Origin: Datnioides undecimradiatus
Taxonomy: Eukaryota; Chordata; Actinopteri; Lobotiformes; Datnioididae
Length of the DNA: 64,000 bases
Reading direction: 5' to 3'
Assembly: GCA_008933995.1 (NCBI GenBank)
Contig: WARS01002890.1
Span: forward strand, 867,001 to 931,000
Each line of letters begins with the position of its first letter. The first letter of the stretch is position 1. This document shows, piece by piece, positions 55,460-64,000 of this stretch. Position numbers and translations under genes: made by a program. The notes under the pieces were generated by a model, which did no database searches, was not told the origin of the DNA, and worked only from the letters and a program-made list of their open reading frames with translations.

Positions 55460-58400
55460 CTCCTCACAGCTGAGATGTGGTTTGGAGTCTCCGCCCTGTT
55501 AAGCCAGAACTCAAACGATCCCACCTCCAGCACAGAAAGTGAACCAGCCCCGTCTCTAATCCACACGTCTTTATTAAAACAAGATGAAAACGTTATTTCT
55601 GCTGCTCGTCTTCTGTCACGGTTCATCAGCAGGTAGATCAGGATTAAATCTTTGCTCCAAGACTTTAGATGTTCAGGACGCACTGTGTTTAGTTTCGCCT
55701 TTCAGTTCAAACTGTTTGAGCAGGGGTCGTACTGAAGTCATGTCTGTGATGAAGATGATGATGTGTGTATTCACTGATTGTATAAGCCTCGTTGTGCGGT
55801 GAAACACTTCCTGAAGTTTTCCTCACTGGATCTTCTGGAGTCCCAAACTTGCAGTTCTTGTCAATGTCGCGCAAGGTTGATGGCATCCTGAGGTGGTTTA
55901 CTAGACACCAACAAAAAGACAGTTGAACCAAACAGGACTGGATGGAAGGAGTATTTTGGAAGCGACACTCAGCACTTGGAGTGGCTGAACAGGCAGTGTT
56001 TAGAAGATTCATGAACATCTTTAAAGCCACAATTCAGAATTTGAAGGCAGGACTTCCAACCAAAGTGGAATACGGTGTAAATAATCATATTTCATATTTT
56101 ACTTTATGAACTTTCTTCTGCATCTTAGCTGTAAGAGTGACTTCAGAGCCTCAAGCAACGTTAATAAAGGTAGTCACAGGGCCAGGTCATGGTAATTACT
56201 AAGTATGAGTATACTACTTTGAAGAATCTTGGAGTGTCACTAAGCCAGTCAAAGTCTCTACTTCTGTCTCTGTTCCAAGGTGAACACATTTTCAGGTGAT
56301 TGAAGGCTGTGAGTGGGATGATGAGACTGGGGAGAGTAATGGTTTGTAGGAATCTGCTTATGTGGGAAGAACTTACCGTCTCATTAGAGCTTAAAAACGT
56401 TGTCATGGATAAATATGAGACCTGAGCTGCCCCCACCAAAACAAGAGGCCAGTTCTTTCAGGAAGAATGATAAAAACATTGAAAAATACCTCACTGAGAT
56501 TTTCCCATTTCTTTGAAAGAAAGTACCTGAGCTTTGCTAAAGTGGATCTGCTGAGGTGGGTGGGAATCTTGACAAGCTGGGGAGACTGTGACAGTCAGGC
56601 ACAGTTAAGTGAAAACAGGTAAACAAATAAACAGAAAACAAACACATTTAGCAAGGTCTCCACTGCTTGGCAGTCCTGCATACATCCGTGTCTTTCCTTT
56701 TTTCCCTTGTGCCTGTTGTTCCAGCTGTGTTCTCGTGTTCTCTCGTCTTTTCATCAGATCTGTTTCTTTTGAACTTCACCTCATCTATAGACTTTAATTT
56801 GGATTTGGCCCGTCATGGACTGTTTGTGTGATGGACTGCCTTCTGTGGTTCTGACCAGAGCCTGCATAAGCTACACTTTTTAGTTTTAGTAAATGGTTGA
56901 ACTGTGGCCTCGCATCTGATATCTGGTGCATTTTGATTCCTTCTGCTTTGTTTTCTGACCTGTTTGTGGAAACTGACACTCTCTCAGACCTTCCCCTCGG
57001 TGTCTCTGCTCCCAGAAGACTCCCTCCTCTCCAGTCAGCTGCTTACAAGGACACCCTGAACAGACGTGAATGTTCTGGAAAGATGGAAGAGGCATGTGAA
57101 GGCGTGGACCCTTGGGAAGTCCTCCCAACCATGTTGGATCCTTCCAGATGAGCATTGACCTGGATGTACATCAGTTGCCTGAAGACTGGAAGGTAAACTC
57201 ATTTCTCTGATGTGAAGGACCTCGCATGATCTTGACTGGACAGAGCAGCGTCCAGGACCAACTGGGGTGGAACTGGGGATCCAGATCGGCGTGTTCATCA
57301 TGGCTAAAAAGCTTAGTTTACAACGGGTCTTATTTTCAAAGTTTCCCACTGACATTGTTCTCATCAAGTCCACAATAATATAATGAAACCAGGAGCAAAT
57401 GGTGACAGAACTCAAGACCTTTTCCACTGCAAAGACCGCTGTTTGGTCTTTGAATTGGTAGCTAACCAGACTAACCTGGTCCTCCAGGTGCACCTTAGCC
57501 GACACAGGTTTAAAGTTTGTTGCACAGTTCAATATCGTGTACAAATGAGCACAGGCAGGATCGCAGACGTGCGCCTGTGAGTTTTCATGAAGTCGTTTGA
57601 AGCACAGGTCCCGTTGATGATCTATCTAAATGTTCTGCAGTAACAGTACTTGCCCAGGTCATATTCTGACATAAGGAAAGTGCTGTTGTTGGTTTCTACA
57701 GGACATGAACAGCAGTTCCATGAGGGAAAGATGCTGTTCGTTCACTCGGCCTCACTTCTAACACATGACATCCCTCCACCTCCTTTGCTCTGCTTATACT
57801 TCTGCAGCCACTGGAGGCGCCACCCTAGCATTAAAGAGAATACATCTGTGTTGCAACAAGCTGCTGGCCCAACCTGTTTCCTCAGGAGAATGTGTCTGAT
57901 TAACGTTGGGTTTATTCCAGTTTCTCCCTCAGAGTTCCTGTTGGTGCTGTTATTGGGAGTCGTTCTGGGACTGTTGCTGCTGCTGCTGCTCATCGCTGGA
58001 CTCTCTTCATCTGGGAAGGTGGAGTGTAATAACGGTAGTCAGAGAACATTTTGATGCCATGGCCGTTTGACAGCAACATCAAAAACCATATTTATTTGTG
58101 CAGGATGAGGTTTTGGTTGAAAAGGTTTTAGCTGGCTGATGCTCCAGCAGCTTTTACAACCAAACATTAAAAACAGAGATGCTTACGTGCTCTGTCATTT
58201 CTCTTCTGTATTTCAGGATTCAACCTGCAAACAGTGAGTTTTCGCTATGAATAATTACAAATATTTAAATTTGCTCGTTTAATCGTGAAATATAAAAGAC
58301 ACTCCATGATGAATCATTCATGTCGAGTCCTGTCTCTCATTACACTTAATTCTCTTTTTCTAGCTTCAGACTCATTGTGATCATCACAAACGTGCAGCTC

Positions 58401-59393
58401 CTGACTGGTCACAGTGAGTGTCGTCGTCACTCATCACTTCTCAGTTCGTCCGTCTTAACTTCAGGAAGCAGATCGAGCTTAAGTAGAGGTTTGATGCTGA
58501 ACAGTAACTACGGCTGCTACGTTTAGCGCGCCAGAACAGTGTTTCCATCTGAAATGCAATTGGAACAGAAGTTTAAGGAGCATGAAGTTAAAAAGTACAA
58601 TTACCTCAAAAACAAGAACATGGCAGGACTTCAGTCACTGAAATAGGTTACTTTCCATCACTGCCAGACACACGATATCACTTTACCGCAAATATTAATT
58701 ATGTTTCATTGTTTTAATCGGTTTTGTTTGTTTATGTATGAATCTGTGCTGTAGTATTAGAATTCGATCTGCATTTCATAAATAATCACAAACAATACAG
58801 CAACACTGATTTAATGATGACAATGACCCGAGGTGCATTTGTGTAAATAAAGACTCAAGGACAATGTAGAGTAAAGGTGTGAACATGTGTAGCAGGTTTG
58901 TGCATTTGTGATAATAAACACACATGATCTATCTTTACAGGCGCTGACGATCAGAGGGCGACTCCAACAAAACTCATGACTCACTTCTCGGGAAGGGCGT
59001 GGTTTTAACGGAAAAACACTGAATAGGACACTCTGCGATGTGAAGTCGTAGAAAGAACAGGTTTCAGCGTCAGTCAGACAGAGCTGTTGGAGGCCTCACA
59101 GTGCTGCTGCTGTCCAGCTGCTGTCCAGCTGCAGTATATTAACATATATAACTGCCGGGCATGTTCCTGATCTTGTGCATCACAGTGCCGTGTTTAACAC
59201 ACATATCTTTATGGACTATGGACTGCCTGCTGTTACAGTGCATCTATTATTCTTCAGTATTATTAATAATGAAAAACCTTAAGCCTTTGAGTTTGAGTTG
59301 AGTTTTGTCCTTTATATGTAAAGCGATTAAAAGTATGATGGAGACCTGCAATGTTGTTTTGTTTTTATCCTTTGATGATTCAGGACGCAGAAC
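55460..59393 (+). pseudogene. MHC class I heavy chain, copy 2, frame-disrupted
   Basis: A paralogue of the locus at 47.4-51.5 kb, similar along exons, introns and 3' UTR. The leader starts at 55,584 (MKTLFLLLVFCHGSSA). Alpha-1 is at about 55,800-56,060, alpha-2 at about 56,280-56,560 (CEWDDETGE text visible), alpha-3 at about 56,985-57,300, the transmembrane exon at about 57,925-58,040, and cytoplasmic and 3' parts to about 59,390. The leader donor reads GTAGAT where copy 1 has GTAAGAT. Many small indels against copy 1 occur in all parts, coding or not, so I cannot tell decay from sequencing error. It has an extra segment of about 130 bases before the transmembrane exon (about 57,705-57,835) but lacks the TTAA insertion of copy 1. 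Confidence 0.8.
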
Positions 59394-59539
59394 ACTGAGG
59401 CTGCACAGTTATTTTCATTCATTAGTATAATTAAATGTAATTCACTCAACAGGTAACTCTGGAGTTCATCTCTGTGCAGGTCATGTTCCTGTTGACAGCG
59501 TCACCGCCTCGTCTCTGTGCATGTGTCAGTGTTGTGTTT

Positions 59540-59765
59540 TGTGTGACAACTTGATAAACGACTCTGGATCAGCTTCTTAAGGGCTTTTATTTCTGTGTAG
59601 CCAGCAGCTGTCAGCTGACTCTGGATCTAGCTGTAAGAACACATTTCTGTGTCAGCAGCAGCTTGATAAACTGACTCTGTGGATCAGCTGTAAGACACAT
59701 TTCTGTGTGTCAGCAACCCGTCAACTGACTCTGGATCAGCTGTGGAGCACATTTCTGTGCTCCTC
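59540..59765. repeat. Minisatellite of about 60-bp units
   Basis: Roughly four imperfect tandem units of about 60 bases, each containing GACTCTGGATCAGCTGTAAG followed by ACACATTTCTGTGT. The array lies just past the 3' end of MHC I copy 2. Confidence 0.7.
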
Positions 59766-60261
59766 TTTTCAGCGCTGCTTGTTTTTTAACTCTGTATCTG
59801 AAACAGATGAGAAGGATTTCGGTCGTCGGGCGTCTGGATCTGAAGTTATCAGAAACAGCTAAACGTTAGCAACAGCTCGGCTGCCGCCTCAGGACGTCCC
59901 ATTAAATGCGACCGACAGCGTGGGGAGAAACAGTGTGGTTTTAGGTGGAACCTTTATTCAGTGTTTCTCTGGGTTTGAATCCCAGCGGCTCTGTTTTGAG
60001 CTTTTGGAGGAGACCTCTGTGGAGAATTCAGCTCCCAGTAAAAACCTCCTGAACCATCAACACTGAAGGAATCCCAGCTGACAGGAAGACAACAACTCCC
60101 AGCATGACACCTGGTGAAACCTCGATGCTACAGCTGCAGCACAGCGACACCTGGTGACTGAAACAGTTTACTGCAGCCATTTACAGCTGGAGCTGAAGCA
60201 CCGAGAGTTTCAATTTCAGTGTCTTAAACATCCCAAAATAACCCTGAATGATGTTTTATTT

Positions 60262-60262
60262 A

Positions 60263-60296
<34 letters not shown>
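60262..60296. repeat. (TTA)n trinucleotide run
   Basis: A short run of TTA/ATT trinucleotides in the spacer between MHC I copy 2 and the alpha-3 fragment. Nothing else is recognised around it (59.8-60.6 kb). Confidence 0.85.
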
Positions 60297-60297
<1 letters not shown>

Positions 60298-60653
60298 TTT
60301 AGATGAGATCAACTACTACAAAGTCAATGAAATGCAGTCAGCATCTAACTATGTACAGTCGATGTGGGTATTTCTTATATACTGATGTTAAAATGTCCTG
60401 ATATACATGTTTTTTAATTTGTTCATTTCTCTGTAACATTATGCATTATATGTTACTGTGCAACATTTCACAGTAACATCATTAATAAATGCACTGTACA
60501 AAAACAAAAATATTTTCCTCACTCCAAATATTTATTAATGTGTTTTTTGGTTGATGTTTATGCAGCTTATCACTTGGTCACTTGTCATTTTGGTCCTTCA
60601 CCTTTTATTTTCTGTTCCCCTGTTTGTGGAAACCTGACTCTCTCTCTCTCCAG

Positions 60654-60811
60654 ACCTTCCCTCAGTGTCTCTGCTCCAGAAGACTCCCTCCTCTCCAGTC
60701 AGCTGCCACGCTACAGGCGCGACAGAGCCGTGATGTTCTGGAGGAAAGATGGAGAGGAGCTTCATGAGGACGTGGACCATGGAGAGATCCTCCCCAACCC
60801 TGACACTGTAT
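60654..60811 (+). pseudogene. MHC class I alpha-3 exon fragment
   Basis: A single Ig-constant-type exon related to the alpha-3 exons of the two upstream loci: PSVSLLQKTPSSPVSCHATG, then a frame change, then DRAVMFWRKDGEELHEDVDHGEILPN. A few bases that would encode the conserved GFYP turn are missing at about 60,718, which shifts the frame. No leader, alpha-1, alpha-2 or transmembrane exon is found nearby, so it is an isolated relic of a third class I copy. Confidence 0.75.
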
Positions 60812-61383
60812 AAAATAGTGGAGGGATTTCAAACCATCTGCTGTGATTGAGCCATGCACTTAACATTTCAGTGATTCTGTCTGGTGCACTGTAAAAGAAA
60901 AAGAGGCTAGATGTGAATCACGTCAATTTAAACCTACAGAAAAAGATTACGAGCTCCGGTACATCAAGAAACTCCTATTTTAAAACCGTCTTGATTTACA
61001 GAAACTGCATTTTAACACCTGCCAAATGCACACAAATGAAAAAGGATGCTGCATTTTCCTTTAGTGTTTATTTTAGGTTATAGAAAAGCATAAAAATATC
61101 CTGGATGGTGCTGAATTTAGCGTATCACGCCACTCATACCTGACGGTCTAAGACTTGATCCACTCACACACAAGACTCTCTGTCATTCCTCAGTCTTAAT
61201 ATCAACATTTATAGGTGTTGCTGCATATTATTGTATTTTTTTACTATATTTTTGAGCATATAGATGTTTTCACTCTACAGAGACAAAGCAGTCATTGTTA
61301 TTTCTAAACCAAAAAAGAAGAAGAAGAAAGACGGACTAGAGATGCACCCTGGGACGGCCCTTGCTGGTGTCTGGGGACTGATG

Positions 61384-61946
61384 CAACCACATGGTCTGCA
61401 TACAGCAACAACCTGGGCCTTAAGTTTAGAGTTTAGACTCTTTGACTGTGTTTTTTTCAGGGCCATTATTTTGGAGGTGTCCTCTTATGTTTTCCGGTCT
61501 TGTCACGGTGTGTTTGATGTTTATTTCACATTGTTTGCGGTAAACTTCACTCTCAGACCCCGGCTGTCCTATGACCTTTTCGAGGGATTTGCGGGAACAT
61601 GTGTAACGTTTGTGTGTCAGGATCGTGTTGTTATGCTGCTGTCAGGGCTTGTCTGGACAAGTCTCAGTGGATTAATTTACGAACAGGAGATCTGAATCAT
61701 AACAGTGGGATTTGGGTTGAATTTAAGGATTGAAATAATAAAGGCATTGCAGGTTACACTGTTAAAATACAACTTTCTTATGGTTATAGCTTTGGGTTTT
61801 GTGTTTTTAACGTATGTATTTGTTGCTGACTTTGCATTTGTTCTATCTATTTGAGTTCTACTTATTTTACAGGCCCATTGTTGCAAATGAGAAACGATTT
61901 GTTGTGTGTCATTGCTGCATGCTACACTATGACCCCTATACATATT
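61384..61946 (+). repeat. Direct repeat, right copy, flanking the MHC I block
   Basis: The partner of 45,781-46,422 in the same orientation. The peptide frame from FRAIILEVSSYVFRSCHG to SLSGLIYEQEI is open in both copies with only a few substitutions, whereas the MHC class I copies between them are full of indels. The stretch 61,947-62,600 after it contains nothing I recognise. Confidence 0.7.
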
Positions 61947-62658
61947 GGCAATAACTAAATAAAGAGGCCAAAACAGAAGACCAAACCACCTGACAGTGAA
62001 AAGATAATTAGCTGCTTTATAAAAGCTGGCTGTGATGAGTGGGTTGACAGCTCTGGTATCAGTCAAATGCTATTGTGGGATGTAGTAAAGTACCGCTTAG
62101 ATAAAACTGAAGGTTGTGCTGCAGGCTAATTAGCCAGGCATGCTAATTATGGCGGTACTAAATAGGGTAGCAAATGCATTTTCATTTCAAAAAAGTCTGA
62201 TTTTAAAAAAGGATTATGTTTCAGTGCAAAGGGTTTGCAGGTGTAAGACTGTTCTTATAACAAGCTGCACCACTACACCTGAAATATCTCAAAATGACTT
62301 CATTTGGTGACATAATATTATAAAAACATCTAACAGTTGTGTATCTGACTCAGAGTCAAAACAAACTCCCTGCAGGAAACCTTCACTCTTTCCCACCCAA
62401 AGCTTATTTCCTTGGCTTATTCCCATCATCCCCAGTATTCCCAGGATCCTCTCACACAAAATGGACACACCCATGTTGGGAGATGTCAAGCAACTGTGAC
62501 AGTTAAACTGAGTCATCTCTCACAGAGTGAATAAGATTAAGTGATTTGAAGTGTTTGAAGGGTATATTAATTGTGTGGTCACCGTTAACGGGTGTGTCCT
62601 GCTGAAAGAAGCTGGTTCAGATGCAAGGCATGACTCGGCTGTAGTGGATCTTCTCACT

Positions 62659-63133
62659 ATGGCGTCTCTTCTGTTTCTCCTTTGCATTTTTGGTAAAAAT
62701 TCACATTTTTATCAACTCAATTTAACACCTGTTTTATTTGAAACTCTTGAAATTCAAAATGACCTGAACTCCTGAACTTAAACACTTGCCTTTGTTTCAG
62801 GATGCTGCATGGGGCAGGATCTTCTGCCAGAGGGTCCAGTGGAGGGAGTTTTAAGGAAAAATGTCACTTTCAAAACCCTGGTTGATCTCAAAGACTCAAC
62901 CTTCACTACCTTTGCCTGGTTTTTTGACCGTGGGAGTGGGCTTGTACCCATCGTCAGTGTAACACCAGCAGGAGTGACCGTGGCTGAAGGCTACCAGGGA
63001 AGAGTGCAGGTGAACCGGACCAATGGATTCTTGACCCTGGGACCACTGAAGGCGAGCGACAGAGGGTATTACAGTGCTACTATGGTAACTCCTGAAATGG
63101 AAAAGACGGGAGAGACCATACTCCGAGTTCTGG
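62659..63133 (+). CDS. Ig-superfamily receptor, N-terminal exons (CEACAM-like V domain), partial
   Basis: Two exons are visible. 62,659-62,692 encodes the signal peptide (MASLLFLLCIFG, donor GTAAAA). 62,801-63,133 encodes one V-type Ig domain and ends at a GTGAAT donor in phase 1. The domain keeps the C-strand Trp (TTFAWFFDRG) and the DRGYYSATMV F-strand, but both core cysteines are replaced (Thr or Val region in NVTFKTLV, Ser in YYSA). Cysteine-less N-terminal V domains with this layout are known in CEACAM-type adhesion receptors, and fish have many related genes. Potential N-glycosylation sites are NVT and NRT. Later exons (further Ig domains, transmembrane, tail) are not found before the window end. 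The start is chosen by the hydrophobic leader and in-phase junction. Confidence 0.75.
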
Positions 63134-64000
63134 GTGAATCATTTTTGCTTTTATGTCTGAACTTGTGCACATGAGTCTAATTTAAAGTGAAAAAGTGAAT
63201 AAGATCAAAAAAGGTCATTTTCCTGGACTTAAAATGCAAAAAATACAACATGGTGCATACGTGCATTATATGTTACATTATATATTTGATTGCTGTAATT
63301 GCACATCATTATTTTAAACTGTTGCGGAGCTACTTTTCAACATTATTGCAACATTATATGAAGGGTAAATTCAGTGTTTTACTATCAAATTTCCCATGTT
63401 TTGGTGTCTAAATGACTGTGCTGGACAAATGCTTTTGAAATTGGTCCAGCATTGATCAGCTGTTCGCAGGAAACAGGCTACAGTGTCCAGTGTAGGACAC
63501 CTGCACCTCATCAGTGCTCATCCACAATGAGTGTTTGTTGTTATAGATATCCGTCGACAGGATTCAAAATGCTCCTCTGCGTCCTGCTGCAGCTCAGCAC
63601 AGTAACTTCAGCTAATAGCATTAGTTCCAGCCTGTCTGCAGCAGCTCTCTCCAGTCTTGAGAAGCTGTTTCTTTAGGAGGCTTATTGTCTAGAGAAAAGG
63701 CAATAAGAGGTATTCTTACTTTTTAACCTTGTAAAGAATAGACACACCATTGGGATTGACAGAAAAAATACCTTTATTAATGACAGCACAGTATAGTACA
63801 GTAAGACAGAGTATAGTGTTGTCTTTCAGTGATTTAATAAATAAGATAATTAATAAAAGACAAACTCTGTAATAATACAATGAATTGTAGAGACAGGAGG
63901 GGGTCTGAGCACAGCTCTACATGGAGCTGGTGGAAATATTTAACAGAAAATGCAAAATATTATGAGATGTAAAGAAAAAATGACACAAAATCTTAAATTT
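63134..64000 (+). other. Downstream flank of the Ig-receptor exons
   Basis: No further Ig exon is recognised. A 35-codon frame at 63,569-63,676 begins with a leader-like MLLCVLLQLSTVTSANS but has no family match and no clear splice signals. The rest is AT-rich and is probably intron of the receptor gene. Confidence 0.35.

Overview
The window is nuclear DNA of a vertebrate, almost certainly a ray-finned (teleost) fish. Genes have many short GT-AG exons. Introns carry CA/GT and GATA-type microsatellites, short inverted-repeat elements and LINE pieces typical of fish. The gene order enolase, triosephosphate isomerase, G-protein beta 3 matches the conserved block that lies on human 12p13 (GNB3-TPI1-ENO2). 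I identify the organism only to this level.

Layout. 1-4,855: no recognisable coding exon upstream of the enolase. 4,856-15,527 (+): a complete enolase gene, probably eno2, with 12 coding exons and 434 aa; its 3' UTR runs to about 16.5 kb. 17,873-21,627 (-): a complete tpi1 with 7 exons and 248 aa, tail-to-tail with the enolase. 23,814-28,191 (-): a complete gnb3-type G-protein beta subunit with 8 exons and 342 aa. 28.2-37.1 kb: mostly noncoding, with one orphan exon-like segment. 37,124-45,437 (-): a complete type II membrane C-type lectin with 6 exons and 293 aa.

From about 45.8 to 62 kb the character changes. Two related MHC class I heavy-chain loci (47.4-51.5 and 55.5-59.4 kb) and a lone alpha-3 fragment (60.65 kb) lie between two direct copies of a roughly 0.6-kb repeat. 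A LINE-rich stretch (51.6-54.5 kb) separates the loci. Every MHC exon is interrupted by many one-base indels that also occur in introns and flanks, so the loci are either pseudogenes or an unpolished long-read patch. At 62,659 (+) the first two exons of an Ig-superfamily receptor appear: a signal peptide and a V-type domain lacking the usual cysteines. That gene probably continues outside the window.

Functionally, eno2 and tpi1 are linked glycolytic genes, gnb3 belongs to heterotrimeric G-protein signalling, and the right half is immune-type: lectin, MHC class I and a CEACAM-like Ig protein. I found no clearly new biological system. The most informative oddities are differences in exon structure (a split enolase exon, a fused gnb3 exon), a microsatellite that forms the tpi1 intron 1 acceptor tract, and a TTAA-flanked insertion in one MHC I copy whose empty site is kept in the other.
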